Source: an uncultured Lachnospiraceae bacterium
GTDB taxonomy: Bacteria > Bacillota > Clostridia > Lachnospirales > Lachnospiraceae
Direction: 5' to 3'
Assembly: GCA_900548905.1 (NCBI GenBank)
Contig: URMK01000001.1
Coordinates: forward strand, 124,001-188,000
Length of the DNA stretch: 64,000 nucleotides
Positions 1 to 8,965 of this stretch are shown here, one piece after another (position 1 is the first letter of the stretch; every line of letters begins with the position of its first letter). The notes beneath the pieces were generated by a model that saw nothing but the letters and a program-made list of their open reading frames with translations, did not search any database and had not been told where the DNA came from. A program made the position numbers and the translations under genes.

Positions 1-1
1 A

Positions 2-112
2 TATTACCGGATTACCCCCAAAGGGAGAAAGACCCTGACAGGGAAAAAAGGGGAATGGTCAGCCTACGAAAAAGCGGTTAATCTGGTCCTGGGAGGTGTT
101 ATCCATGCATAA
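2..112 (+). CDS. PadR-family transcriptional regulator, C-terminal end (partial)
   Basis: The frame open from the left edge reads YYRITPKGRKTL, then a helix with WSAYEKAVN, ending LGGVIHA before TAA at 110-112. The Y-x-I-T-x-x-G-R-x-x-L segment followed by an amphipathic helix is what I know from PadR winged-helix regulators. The stop overlaps the start of the next gene by 8 bases, so the two are translationally coupled. PadR followed by a membrane protein with a permease-prefix domain is a familiar Firmicute pairing. Only the last 36 residues are in the window, so the DNA-binding part cannot be checked. Confidence 0.75.
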   Translation, partial: YYRITPKGRKTLTGKKGEWSAYEKAVNLVLGGVIHA

Positions 113-1667
113 AAAAGAAGAGATGAATACGCCGGGTGCTGCCGGCAGCCAGGATGCGGCCCTGTTCCTTGCGGATGTGGAAGCGCAGATACAGTACAAG
201 CCTGCGGCAAAACGTGCGGGAAGAGAATTGTATGCACATATGGAAGATAAGGCGGAGGAATACCGGCAGGACGGTATGGGAGAAGAAGAAGCCATGAGAC
301 GGGCGGTAAAGGACATGGGAGACGCATCGGCTCTGGGGGTTATGCTGAACCGGACCTACCGGCCCAGGTTCCCGGTAGTGTTTATTTCAGCCGTAATCCT
401 TGCTGTTATGATCGGCCTTGCCGGAAATATTGCGGAATATGGCGGCGGAACGACGATAGGGATAGAAAAACTGTACTGGGTGGGGGCAAGCCTGTATTTC
501 CCCATAGGACTTATCATCTTCGGGCTTACGGTCTGGAAAGGGTATCCGTGGATAATCCGATACAGCGGTCCGTTTTTGGCTTTGGCGGGTATCTGCTTTA
601 TCGGTGTGGTGCTGATGACCGATATCCGGATAGACGGAGGCGATCTGTTCTGGCATTTCCGGATCTCCAGCGGTTATATGCTTTCCATGCCGGTCATTGT
701 GTTATCCGTTCCGGTACTTCTAGTACTGGCCTATAAACTACGGAACCGCAGGCCTGCGGCTATTCTGCTGGTCATGGGGATATTCGGCCTCAGCTTCCTG
801 TGCTTTTCTAAAATGTCAGGGCGTTCCCTGAATCTTACCTTCAAAATCATATCCTTTGCGGCGTTCCTTGTGCCCATGATCTGTCTGGCCGCCCGGGGCT
901 GTTTCCGGCTTTCGGCAGGAAAAGCGGTACTTATGGTGGTGCTGCCTGGGATCCTTATTGCAGCTGTCTGGACAGCGGAAAACAGTCAGGTACTGAGAGA
1001 TTATGGCAGGCAGTGCTTCCGGCCGGAGGATGATGTCCGCAGCTCCTGGGACGATTCCTATAACAGTATCCTGATTAAGGAACTTCTTCCCCAGGCACGT
1101 CCTTTCGGGGGGATACAGCTGTCCCCGCAGGCATGGGAAGAATATTATACCTCAGAATGGTATTTTGACGGAAACTGGGATTCGGATATGCCTATGCGAA
1201 CCCTGATGGATTCGGGAAAACAGAATACGGAGCTGGAGCTGACGGATATCCTTCCCCAGCATTATCATAACAATTACCGGATCGCTTTCTGGATTCTGAA
1301 GTACGGCTGGGTGCCCGGCCTGCTTCTGGCAGGGGGGATTCTGGTCCTGTATCTGTATATGTTCCGGCTTGTGAAACAGATCCGCAATCCGTTGGGCAGG
1401 ACGGTTTCCCTGTCTTGTGCTATGATGCTGGCTATGCAGACAGGGTTGTATTTTGCCGGAAATTTCGGATTTCAGTTCGCCTGGTTTACCACCCTTCCGT
1501 TTATTTCGGAAGGACTGGCCAGTATAGCGGTCAATATGATTCTGGCAGGCCTGATCGCTTCTGCCTGCGGCTATGACCATGTAGTGGAGGAAACGGAAGA
1601 ACTGAAAACATTCCGCCCTTTTACAGAGAGCTCTTCCTCTGTGATTAAAAAAAGAGAGATGATTTAA
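105..1667 (+). CDS. SEDS-like (FtsW/RodA-type) membrane protein with N-terminal permease-prefix domain
   Basis: A 520-residue protein starting at ATG 105, 8 bases after GGGAGG; an in-frame GTG at 96 overlaps that site and is less likely. Residues 1-85 form a charged helical region like the permease-prefix domain found beside PadR regulators. From about residue 88 there are roughly ten hydrophobic segments. The C-terminal third resembles FtsW/RodA/SpoVE: an LP segment at 383, a membrane helix ending VPGLLLAGGIL, and LPFIS at about 464. SEDS glycosyltransferases normally carry H-T-D-F after that LP; here residues 388-391 read H-N-N-Y, so the expected acidic residue is absent. A sensor or accessory role is possible. 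Family assignment is by motif recognition only. Confidence 0.6.
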   Translation: MHKKEEMNTPGAAGSQDAALFLADVEAQIQYKPAAKRAGRELYAHMEDKAEEYRQDGMGEEEAMRRAVKDMGDASALGVMLNRTYRPRFPVVFISAVILAVMIGLAGNIAEYGGGTTIGIEKLYWVGASLYFPIGLIIFGLTVWKGYPWIIRYSGPFLALAGICFIGVVLMTDIRIDGGDLFWHFRISSGYMLSMPVIVLSVPVLLVLAYKLRNRRPAAILLVMGIFGLSFLCFSKMSGRSLNLTFKIISFAAFLVPMICLAARGCFRLSAGKAVLMVVLPGILIAAVWTAENSQVLRDYGRQCFRPEDDVRSSWDDSYNSILIKELLPQARPFGGIQLSPQAWEEYYTSEWYFDGNWDSDMPMRTLMDSGKQNTELELTDILPQHYHNNYRIAFWILKYGWVPGLLLAGGILVLYLYMFRLVKQIRNPLGRTVSLSCAMMLAMQTGLYFAGNFGFQFAWFTTLPFISEGLASIAVNMILAGLIASACGYDHVVEETEELKTFRPFTESSSSVIKKREMI

Positions 1668-1676
1668 AGGAGGCTG

Positions 1677-1734
1677 GTAAACAGGCCGTGAGAAAGGACG
1701 CCCTTTTGGTGTTCCTTTTTTCACGGCCTGTTAC
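1677..1734 (+). terminator. Long hairpin after the SEDS-like gene
   Basis: A 12-bp perfect inverted repeat (1680-1691 with 1721-1732, core CAGGCCGTGA) encloses a 29-base loop containing CCCTTTTGG and a T-run just before the right arm. It begins 10 bases after the stop codon, so it may terminate transcription. It abuts the 27-bp palindrome at 1730-1756 and may instead belong to that repeat element. Confidence 0.45.
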
Positions 1735-1756
1735 TGTTCACTCCGTGACCAGTAAC
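1730..1756 (+). repeat. 27-bp dispersed palindrome, copy A
   Basis: An imperfect palindrome with ends GTTACTG and CAGTAAC and an inner TCAC/GTGA pair, 11 of 13 positions pairing. The same sequence recurs with few changes at 13434-13460, 32645-32671 (inverted) and 36535-36561, always between genes. Confidence 0.75.
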
Positions 1757-1793
1757 CACGGCCTGTCTGCTGCTGCTTAAATTCAAAGATAAT

Positions 1794-1822
1794 TTGTCGA
1801 AAGGTATATGGTATGATATAAT
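1794..1822 (+). promoter_or_regulatory. SigA-type promoter for the hybrid histidine kinase
   Basis: TTGTCG at 1794-1799, a 17-base spacer and TATAAT at 1817-1822, about 100 bases upstream of the kinase start at 1926. The open frame that extends back to TTG 1794 runs through this promoter, which argues against the longer protein. Confidence 0.6.
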
Positions 1823-1925
1823 CTGGATAAGGTCCGGCAGGGACATAACAAAAACACATGGGCAAAGACGGTTTGGATGGACATTTACTACCGTTCAGGG
1901 CTTTCCATGTGTCTGGGGGAGTCAC

Positions 1926-3671
1926 ATGGAGACAGAGAATAAAAGCAGCACCTTAAAAAAGGCAGTACAGAAAAATATTACACGTTTGATAGCAATTCTA
2001 TTGATTTTTGTTTTTTTCATCATCAGTGCAACATCCTTCTCCGCAATAGCCCATATGCAGGGAAATGCGAGGGTGATTAATTATGCAGGGATAGTGAGAG
2101 GGGCCACGCAGCGCCTTGTGAAGCAGGAAATGAACCATACTCCCAACGATGGTCTGATCCGCTATCTGGACGGAATCATTTCGGAACTTTCAACGGGAGA
2201 AGGGGAATACGGGCTGACGGCGCTTCCGGATCCGGAATACAGGAAGCTGCTTGAGGAACTAAGCGGGGAGTGGGACGCCTTAAAGTCGGAAATCGAACAG
2301 GTGAGGCAGGACGGAGACGGACAGACACTGTTTGAAAGGAGCGAAGAACATTTCGCAACGGCAGATCGCCTGGTGTCCGCCGCAGAAAAATATTCGGAAC
2401 AATGCGTCATTTCCGCAAAGGAAACGCTGTTGTGTTTTAATGCGGGTTTCATCCTTCTGGGTATTTTGTTTCTTGTATACGGCCATTGGCAGAGAAAAAT
2501 GCAGCGGGCGCTGGATTCGGCGGAAAAAGCCAGTCAGGCCAAAAGCGAATTCCTTTCTTCCATGTCCCATGAAATACGCACGCCGATGAACGGAATCATC
2601 GGTATGACGGAAATCGCCAGGCGTTCTCTGGACGACAGGGACAAGGTGATGGATTGTCTCAAAAAAATAGACCTATCCTCCGGTTATCTGCTGACGCTGA
2701 TTAATGACATTTTGGATATGTCCCGGATAGAAAGCGGCAAGGTGGAACTTGCCGATAAGCCGTTCCGGGTGACGGAGGTATTGGAGCGTATTTATGTGAT
2801 GTTTAACCAGAAAGCGGAGGACGGCGGCATAGAATTCAGCATCCGTTATGACAATCCCGCTTTGGAAAATGTGGTCGGTGACGATCTCAGGCTCAGCCAG
2901 ATTCTGGTTAATATTATATCTAATGCCATGAAGTTCACATCGGCCGGGGGGAAAGTGAGCGTGGAGGTAAAGGAGCAGGCGGAAGGCCCGGATAAGACTG
3001 CCCTGGAGTTCCTGATATCGGATACGGGAATCGGCATAAGTAAAGAATTCCAGGCAAAGCTGTTTGATCCCTTTGAACAGGAACAATCCGTTACCTCGAG
3101 ACAGTATGGGGGAACGGGACTTGGCCTGGCGATCAGTCAGAATTTTGCCAGGATGATGGGAGGGAAAATCACCGTCGACAGCAAGCCCGGGGAGGGTTCC
3201 CAATTCAAAGTATCGGTGGTACTGGGGCGGGGCAAGGCGGATGCGGCAGCGGAAAAAACTCTTACAGCGGCTTCCGTGCAAGCCGCCGACAGTCTTTCCG
3301 GCATCCACATCCTGCTGGCGGAGGATAATGCGATTAACTCGGAAATCGTTACCTTTATGCTGGACAGCAGCGGAGCCGTGGTGGATGCCGTGTTTGACGG
3401 GAAGGAAGCGGTGGATACCTACAGGGATTCCTCCGTCGGCTATTATCAGTGTATCCTCATGGATATCCAGATGCCTGTATTAAACGGTCTGGAGGCCTGC
3501 CGCAGGATACGGGAGCTGGAGAGGCCGGATGCAGGATGCGTGCAGATTATCGGCCTTTCTGCAAACGCCTTTATGGAGGATGTGGACAGGGCCAGACAAA
3601 ATGGAATGGATGGTTATCTGACAAAGCCGGTAGATATGGATAAGCTTCTGGAAATGATAAGTAACGGCTGA
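1926..3671 (+). CDS. Hybrid sensor histidine kinase / response regulator
   Basis: A 581-residue protein starting at ATG 1926 behind GGGGGAG. A first membrane helix (about 17-37) is followed by an extracellular segment with [17 protein letters not shown], like the PilJ-type N-terminal sensor domain, and a second helix near 176-196. The HisKA domain has [10 protein letters not shown] with phospho-acceptor His215; the ATPase domain follows with an N-box and DTGIGIS and GGTGLGLAI glycine boxes. The last 125 residues are a receiver domain with AEDN, phospho-acceptor Asp513 (MDIQMP) and the KP motif. No separate response regulator or Hpt protein is adjacent, so the output is unknown. It has its own promoter. 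Confidence 0.9.
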   Translation: METENKSSTLKKAVQKNITRLIAILLIFVFFIISATSFSAIAHMQGNARVINYAGIVRGATQRLVKQEMNHTPNDGLIRYLDGIISELSTGEGEYGLTALPDPEYRKLLEELSGEWDALKSEIEQVRQDGDGQTLFERSEEHFATADRLVSAAEKYSEQCVISAKETLLCFNAGFILLGILFLVYGHWQRKMQRALDSAEKASQAKSEFLSSMSHEIRTPMNGIIGMTEIARRSLDDRDKVMDCLKKIDLSSGYLLTLINDILDMSRIESGKVELADKPFRVTEVLERIYVMFNQKAEDGGIEFSIRYDNPALENVVGDDLRLSQILVNIISNAMKFTSAGGKVSVEVKEQAEGPDKTALEFLISDTGIGISKEFQAKLFDPFEQEQSVTSRQYGGTGLGLAISQNFARMMGGKITVDSKPGEGSQFKVSVVLGRGKADAAAEKTLTAASVQAADSLSGIHILLAEDNAINSEIVTFMLDSSGAVVDAVFDGKEAVDTYRDSSVGYYQCILMDIQMPVLNGLEACRRIRELERPDAGCVQIIGLSANAFMEDVDRARQNGMDGYLTKPVDMDKLLEMISNG

Positions 3672-3714
3672 AGACCGTTTTTCATATGATAAAAGAAAAG
3701 CGGCTGATGGTATT

Positions 3715-4254
3715 ATGGAATTTAAAGGAAGTGAAACCTATAAAAATCTGGAGAAGGCCTATAACGGGGAACTGCTCGCAGGTACGAAATACAGAATTTA
3801 TGCCCGTATTGCCAATAAGGACGGTTTCCGGCAGATGGGATCTATATTTGAAGAAACGGCGGGAAACGAACAGGAGCATGCGGAAGTATGGCTGCGCATG
3901 CTGAATGAAGGTGCCCTGCCTATGCTGGATGAGATTCTCGCGGATTCCCAGGCGGGTGAAAAGAGAGAATGGACGGAAATGTACCGGGATTTCGCGGAAA
4001 CAGCGGAAAAGGAAGGTTTTGTGGATATTGCACGACTGTTCCGCAGGATAGGGGAAGTGGAAAGACACCACGATTTCCGCTTCCGGCAGCTGGCTGAAAA
4101 TCTCAGGAACGGAGAGGTTTTCTGCAAAGAAGAGGAAGAGGTATGGATTTGCATGAACTGCGGTTTTGTGGTATTTGGGAAATGTGCCCCTGAAAAATGT
4201 CCGGCATGCGGTTATCCCCAGGGTTATTTTGAATTAAATTGTGAAAATTATTAA
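3715..4254 (+). CDS. rbr: Rubrerythrin
   Basis: A 179-residue cytosolic non-heme iron protein used by anaerobes to reduce peroxide. Residues 1-140 are the ferritin-like four-helix part with the diiron carboxylates (E in YNGELLAG, E-x-x-H in NEQEHAE, E-x-x-H in GEVERHH). The C-terminus is a compact rubredoxin-like domain with CMNCG and CPACG, which holds the FeS4 site. Length fits the family. The ribosome binding site before ATG 3715 is weak; an overlapping frame starting at 3686 does not encode recognisable protein. A strong terminator follows directly. Peroxide defence fits the strict-anaerobe lifestyle suggested by the hydrogenase operon. Confidence 0.93.
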   Translation: MEFKGSETYKNLEKAYNGELLAGTKYRIYARIANKDGFRQMGSIFEETAGNEQEHAEVWLRMLNEGALPMLDEILADSQAGEKREWTEMYRDFAETAEKEGFVDIARLFRRIGEVERHHDFRFRQLAENLRNGEVFCKEEEEVWICMNCGFVVFGKCAPEKCPACGYPQGYFELNCENY

Positions 4255-4255
4255 A

Positions 4256-4296
4256 AAAAAGAGGAAAGAACGATGCCGTCGTTCTCTCCTCTTTTT
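4256..4296 (+). terminator. Bidirectional terminator between rbr and uxaB
   Basis: An A-rich start, GAGGAAAGAACGA, a 5-base loop and TCGTTCTCTCCTC followed by TTTTT. The 13-base arms have one mismatch. The A-run and T-run let it act on both the convergent rubrerythrin and uxaB transcripts. Confidence 0.85.
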
Positions 4297-4299
4297 GGC

Positions 4300-5805
4300 T
4301 CAGGCCAGACAATCCTGCATTAACTGGTAAGCGCCTTTTTCTAAAATGACCTTTAAATCCGCGCATACAGCTGTTTCCAGTCCGGGCAGGCAGGTCAGAT
4401 CCATTCCCCAGAAGCCGCTTTGGCAGCATACCGCATGAACCAGATCCTCGGGGCTGTCATTCTTATGGGCAGCGAAGAACTCCAGAACATCCCTGTCATC
4501 GGAAACCGGATACCGGTTGCCTTTCGGGCGGGTGCAGGTCAGGCCGCTTTCCGTGAGATCACCGCCCCCGTAAAAAGCTATATAGAAGGCGAGAGAAGCG
4601 GTAAGGCATACCGGAAGGCTTTCTTTCTTTTCGATATAACCCTTCAGGGAAGGAAGAACTCTCGCTTTCCATTTGGAAGTGGAATTCAGGGAAATGGAAA
4701 GGAGGGCATGGTCGATATAAGGATTGCGGAAACGTTCCGTTACGGAGGCGGCAAAGTCCTCCAGTTCTTCCCTTGGCAGGGTGAGAGTGGGAATGATTTC
4801 CTGGTAAATTGCTTTATTCATAAAGCCCTGGATAACCGGATCCTCCATACAGTCGCGGACGATATCCTGTCCCGCAAGGTAAGCGCCCAGAACCATGGAA
4901 GTATGCGCGCCGTTCAGGATACGCACCTTACGCTGCTTATAGGGCTTATGATCCTCCGTTACCAGAATGGGGAGGCCGGCCTTTTCAAAAGGAAGTTCCT
5001 CCTTAATGGACTGCGGGCCTTCGATAACCCAGAAGCCAAAGACTTCTCCGGTATCCATCACATTATCTTCGTAGCCGTTTTCCTCATTCAGGGCTGCGGC
5101 CTCTGTTCTGGGAAAGCCGGTAACAATACGGTCCACCAGGGTAGAACAGAAGACGTTTTCGTTCCGTATCCACTGTACAAAAGCGTCGCCAAGCCCCCAT
5201 TGCGCCGCATACTCCAACACACATTTTTCCAGTTCCTTCCCATTGTCGTCAATCAGCTCACAAGCAAGGATCAGGAAGCCTTTTCCCGGTTCCCCGCCAA
5301 AGGTCTGAAAACGGCGGTATAAAAACTGGGTGAGTTTTCCGGGATAGCTGGCGGCCGGCCGGTCTTCAAAACGGCAGGAGGGATCATAGGTAATCCCGGC
5401 TTCCGTGGTATTGCAGGAAATAAAGCGCAGCTGCGGGTTCTCCGCACAGGCCATCACGGCTTCATAATCGGTGTAAGCGTTCAGACAGCGGCTCACACAG
5501 GAGATCACCCTTTTTTTATTCACCTTTTCCCCATTTTCACAGCCCCGCAGATACAGGGTATACAGACCCTCCTGCTCATTGATGGCGTCCTTCAGATCAA
5601 AAGCGCCCGGAATGGGGGCGATGGGCTGAACCAGCACAACTTTGGACTGAAAAGCGGCTTTTTCATTCATATTGTCGATAAAAAAGTCCACAAAGGCGCG
5701 CATGAAGTTGCCTTCCCCGAATTGGATGACCCGTTCGGGGGCTTCCTTCAGGAGATAACCGGTAAAGCCTGTTTCTTCCAATGTCCGGTATGATAATTTG
5801 TTCAT
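4300..5805 (-). CDS. uxaB: Tagaturonate reductase (altronate oxidoreductase)
   Basis: A 501-residue member of the mannitol dehydrogenase family. It interconverts D-tagaturonate and D-altronate with NADH in the cytosol, the second step of galacturonate degradation. The N-terminus has VIQFGEGNFMRAFVDFF, the nucleotide-binding start seen in UxaB. The centre carries RKVRILNGAHTSMVLGAY, the K/R-x-x-x-N-G-x-H catalytic segment of the family. The start has a good ribosome binding site (AGGAGGAATAAAAATC). It lies 14 bases downstream of uxaA in one operon, so it is under the uxaA promoter and operator at 7351-7397. Confidence 0.93.
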   Translation of the reverse strand: MNKLSYRTLEETGFTGYLLKEAPERVIQFGEGNFMRAFVDFFIDNMNEKAAFQSKVVLVQPIAPIPGAFDLKDAINEQEGLYTLYLRGCENGEKVNKKRVISCVSRCLNAYTDYEAVMACAENPQLRFISCNTTEAGITYDPSCRFEDRPAASYPGKLTQFLYRRFQTFGGEPGKGFLILACELIDDNGKELEKCVLEYAAQWGLGDAFVQWIRNENVFCSTLVDRIVTGFPRTEAAALNEENGYEDNVMDTGEVFGFWVIEGPQSIKEELPFEKAGLPILVTEDHKPYKQRKVRILNGAHTSMVLGAYLAGQDIVRDCMEDPVIQGFMNKAIYQEIIPTLTLPREELEDFAASVTERFRNPYIDHALLSISLNSTSKWKARVLPSLKGYIEKKESLPVCLTASLAFYIAFYGGGDLTESGLTCTRPKGNRYPVSDDRDVLEFFAAHKNDSPEDLVHAVCCQSGFWGMDLTCLPGLETAVCADLKVILEKGAYQLMQDCLA

Positions 5806-5819
5806 GATTTTTATTCCTC

Positions 5820-7322
5820 CTATAAAGTAACACCTTGTTTAAAGATTGCCATATCATGGAAGCCGGCGGCTTCGGATTTTACCTGTTCTCCGTTTGCCAC
5901 ACGGATTACATAGTCAAAAAGCATTTTTCCCAGTTCCGGAAGCGGGGTTCCGCTTACCATACGGCCGCAGTCAAAATCAATCCAGTTCTTCTTCTTTTCA
6001 CTGAGCGCCAGATTGCTGGATATTTTAACCGTAGGTACGGGGGACGCAAAAGGAGTTCCCCGGCCGGTGGTGAAGAGCACAATCTGTGCGCCGGAGGCGG
6101 CAAGCGCCGTGGCGGCAACAAGGTCGTTTCCCGGTGCGCTGAGAAGATTCAGGCCGTGTGTACAGACCGGCTCTCCATAGGCAAGAACGCCCCGGACCGG
6201 CGCAGAGCCGGATTTTTGGGTGCAGCCAAGGGATTTATCCTCCAAAGTGGAAATCCCTCCTTTTTTGTTGCCCGGGGACGGATTTTCATAAATCGTCTGG
6301 TGGTGGCTGGTAAAATAGTTTTTAAACTCATTGATGAGATCCACGGTCTGCCGGAAAAGAGTTTCATTCTCGCAGCGGTTCATCAGCTGGGTCTCCGCGC
6401 CGAACATTTCAGGAACCTCGGTAAGTATGGTGGTACCGCCGGCAGCAATGAGAAGATCGGAAAAAACGCCCACAGTAGGATTGGCCGTAATGCCGGAAAG
6501 TCCGTCGGAGCCGCCGCATTTCATGCCGACAACCAGTTCGCTTAAGGGAACCGGCTCCCGCACACAGGCGCCGGCACGGCCTGCCAGTTCCTTGACAAGG
6601 GCAAGCCCGTCGGCTATTTCATCCTCCGAATCCTGGGCGACGAGGAATTTAACCCGATCAGGATTGTAGGAACCGATATATTTTTTTAATTCTTCTATAT
6701 TGCTGTTTTCACAGCCGAGGCCTAGTACGAGGACGCCGCCGGCATTGGGATGATTGACCAGGTCGGCGAGAATCTGTCTCGTGTTTTCCTGATCCTCCCC
6801 CATCTGGGAACAGCCATAAGGATGGGGGAAGGCGGCGATGGCATCCAGGCTGGTGCACAGGTATCCCTGGGCCCGGTCCGCTATGGCGGCGGCTACGTTG
6901 TTGACACAGCCGACGGTGGGAATGATCCAGATTTCGTTGCGTACCCCTGCACGTCCGTTTTCTCTGCGGTAGCCATAAAAAAACGGAGGCATTTCCGAGA
7001 GGGCGGAAACCGGTTGCTCCGTATCAGCGGAAAAGGACGGCCTGTAGGTGTAGGTCAGCACATCACCCAAACCGGTTTTCAGGTTGGCGGTATGGACCCA
7101 GGAGCCGGGAAGGATATCCGTGACAGCCGTACCGATGGGGGCGCCGTATTTGATAACCGCTCTCCCGGCGGGGATGGGCACCAGGGCGAATTTGTGTCCC
7201 TGCGGGATATCCTCCCGGAGGGTGACCGTTTTTCCCTCCACGACGGCAGAAGTTCCGGCAGCCAGGGGCTGCAGTGCCACGGCAACCGTATCTCCGGGAT
7301 GAATGCGGATAAAAGTCTGCAT
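5820..7322 (-). CDS. uxaA: Altronate dehydratase
   Basis: A 500-residue dehydratase converting D-altronate to 2-keto-3-deoxy-D-gluconate. Residues 1-90 are the SAF domain (QTFIRIHPGDTVAVAL); the large C-terminal part has GCENSNIEELK and GMKCGGSDGLSG, the conserved cysteine region of the UxaA/GarD family. I chose ATG 7322; a TTG one codon upstream is equally well placed behind AGGAGG. The frame extends to 7397, but that stretch contains the promoter and operator and cannot be coding. First gene of the uxaA-uxaB operon, divergent from uxaC. The expected repressor is the LacI protein at 12400-13401. Confidence 0.93.
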   Translation of the reverse strand: MQTFIRIHPGDTVAVALQPLAAGTSAVVEGKTVTLREDIPQGHKFALVPIPAGRAVIKYGAPIGTAVTDILPGSWVHTANLKTGLGDVLTYTYRPSFSADTEQPVSALSEMPPFFYGYRRENGRAGVRNEIWIIPTVGCVNNVAAAIADRAQGYLCTSLDAIAAFPHPYGCSQMGEDQENTRQILADLVNHPNAGGVLVLGLGCENSNIEELKKYIGSYNPDRVKFLVAQDSEDEIADGLALVKELAGRAGACVREPVPLSELVVGMKCGGSDGLSGITANPTVGVFSDLLIAAGGTTILTEVPEMFGAETQLMNRCENETLFRQTVDLINEFKNYFTSHHQTIYENPSPGNKKGGISTLEDKSLGCTQKSGSAPVRGVLAYGEPVCTHGLNLLSAPGNDLVAATALAASGAQIVLFTTGRGTPFASPVPTVKISSNLALSEKKKNWIDFDCGRMVSGTPLPELGKMLFDYVIRVANGEQVKSEAAGFHDMAIFKQGVTL

Positions 7323-7350
7323 CAATTTATGTATTCCTCCTTTGATAAAC

Positions 7351-7366
7351 ATGTAAGGGCTTACAT
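7351..7366. promoter_or_regulatory. LacI-family operator 1 (uxaA side)
   Basis: ATGTAAGGGCTTACAT, a nearly perfect 16-bp palindrome of the type bound by LacI-family proteins. It lies just downstream of the uxaA -10 box, where bound repressor would block transcription. Confidence 0.85.
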
Positions 7367-7368
7367 TA

Positions 7369-7397
7369 AAATTACACCTCTTTTCTCTTACAGTCAA
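7369..7397 (-). promoter_or_regulatory. uxaAB promoter
   Basis: On the minus strand: TTGACT (7397-7392), 17-base spacer, TAATTT (7374-7369). The operator at 7351-7366 covers the expected transcription start. Confidence 0.7.
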
Positions 7398-7470
7398 CCT
7401 GTTTTTATAAAAATCTGTCTTTAAACATCATTATTTCGGAGGATTGTACTGCGCGTCTCCGGCGAAGGAT

Positions 7471-7499
7471 TTGACTTTTCGGAAGGGGCAGGATATAAT
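7471..7499 (+). promoter_or_regulatory. uxaC promoter
   Basis: TTGACT at 7471-7476, 17-base spacer, TATAAT at 7494-7499; operator 2 begins 10 bases further on. Confidence 0.8.
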
Positions 7500-7508
7500 G
7501 TAAGAAAA

Positions 7509-7524
7509 ATGTAAGTATTTACAT
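7509..7524. promoter_or_regulatory. LacI-family operator 2 (uxaC side)
   Basis: ATGTAAGTATTTACAT, perfect ATGTAA/TTACAT arms around four central bases, covering the expected uxaC transcription start. It lies 158 bp (centre to centre) from operator 1, so both divergent promoters can be held by the same repressor, possibly with looping. Confidence 0.85.
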
Positions 7525-7541
7525 AGACGGAGGAAGAAAAA

Positions 7542-8957
7542 ATGAAACCATTTATGGACAAGGACTTCTTATTAAGTACGGATACGGCAAAAAAGCTCTT
7601 TCATGAAATTGCGGAAACTATGCCTGTCCTGGATTATCACTGCCACATCAATCCCCAGGAGATTGCGGAAGACAGAAAGTTCGAAAACATCACGCAGGTA
7701 TGGCTGGGCGGGGATCATTACAAATGGCGCCAGATGCGTTCCAACGGAGTGGAGGAGTACTATATTACCGGAAATGCCCCGGACAGGGAAAAGTTCCAGA
7801 AGTGGGCGGAGACCCTGGAGCTGGCGGTGGGAAATCCCCTGTATCACTGGAGTCATCTGGAACTGCAGCGTTTCTTTGGCTATCATGGGATTCTGAACGG
7901 GGAAACGGCAGAAGAAGTATGGCAGATCTGTAATGCCAGGTTGCAGGAGGACAGCATGAGCGTGAGAAATCTGATCCGGCAGTCGGCGGTCACCCTGATC
8001 TGTACGACGGATGATCCGGCGGACGATCTGCGCTGGCATAAGGCGCTGGCAGAGGACAGCAGCTTTGAGGTACAGGTGCTTCCTGCGTGGAGGCCGGACA
8101 AAGCCATGAATATAGAAAAGCCGGACTATACGGCATATCTGGAGAAGCTGGGGGCTGCGGCGCAGACGGATATCCGTTCTTTTGCAGATTTGAAGAAGGC
8201 GCTGCAGAAAAGGCTGGATTTCTTTGACAGCTATGGATGCAGGGCCAGTGACCATGCATTGGAATACGTGATGTATGTGCCGGAGACGGAAGAGAATATT
8301 GAGAAAATATTCGGACGCCGCCTGGCAGGGGAGAAGCCGGACAGGGAAGAGGAACTGAAGTTCAAGACAGCTTTTATGTCTTTTGCTGCTGCGGAATATG
8401 CAAAAAGAGGCTGGGCAATGCAGCTTCATTATGGCTGCAAGAGAGATAATAATTCTTCCATGTACCATTCTTTGGGGCCGGATACAGGCTATGACTGCAT
8501 CAATAATTATGCTCCCTCCGGTCAGATGGCGGATTTCCTGAATGCCCTGAACACAGAGGGAGCCCTTCCCAAGACCATTATTTACAGTCTGAACCCTAAT
8601 GATGACGAAGCTATCGGGAGCATCCTCGGCTGCTTCCAGAATTCGGATGCCGTAGGTAAAATCCAGCAGGGATCCGCATGGTGGTTTAATGACAATAAAA
8701 GCGGTATGAGGAAGCAGATGACTTCTCTTGCCAATCTGGGCCTTTTGGGTAATTTTATCGGTATGCTTACGGATTCCAGGAGCTTCTTATCCTACCCCAG
8801 ACATGAATACTTCCGCAGGATCCTTTGCGATCTTATCGGCGGATGGGTGGAAAACGGGGAATACCCGTATGAGGAAAGGATGCTTCGTCGAATTATAAAA
8901 GGAATTTCCTATAACAATGCAGTCCGGTATTTCGGATTCGCGCTGGACGAAAAATAA
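7542..8957 (+). CDS. uxaC: Uronate isomerase
   Basis: A 471-residue amidohydrolase-fold enzyme. It converts D-galacturonate to D-tagaturonate and D-glucuronate to D-fructuronate, the entry step of the pathway. The N-terminal DYHCHINPQEIA holds the metal-binding H-x-H, and the family-typical LGGDHYKWRQMRSNGV follows. Near the C-terminus RRILCDLIGGWVENGEYP is also typical. Full family length. Its own promoter and operator lie in the divergent region shared with uxaAB. Transport and the later kinase and aldolase genes are not in this window. Confidence 0.95.
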   Translation: MKPFMDKDFLLSTDTAKKLFHEIAETMPVLDYHCHINPQEIAEDRKFENITQVWLGGDHYKWRQMRSNGVEEYYITGNAPDREKFQKWAETLELAVGNPLYHWSHLELQRFFGYHGILNGETAEEVWQICNARLQEDSMSVRNLIRQSAVTLICTTDDPADDLRWHKALAEDSSFEVQVLPAWRPDKAMNIEKPDYTAYLEKLGAAAQTDIRSFADLKKALQKRLDFFDSYGCRASDHALEYVMYVPETEENIEKIFGRRLAGEKPDREEELKFKTAFMSFAAAEYAKRGWAMQLHYGCKRDNNSSMYHSLGPDTGYDCINNYAPSGQMADFLNALNTEGALPKTIIYSLNPNDDEAIGSILGCFQNSDAVGKIQQGSAWWFNDNKSGMRKQMTSLANLGLLGNFIGMLTDSRSFLSYPRHEYFRRILCDLIGGWVENGEYPYEERMLRRIIKGISYNNAVRYFGFALDEK

Positions 8958-8965
8958 AAACAGGG

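Noticed and set aside
1794..1925. N-terminal extension of the hybrid histidine kinase back to TTG 1794
   Set aside because: The stretch contains a consensus promoter, and ATG 1926 has a better ribosome binding site followed directly by the first membrane helix region.
7323..7397. 25-codon upstream extension of uxaA
   Set aside because: The region holds the uxaA promoter and LacI operator.
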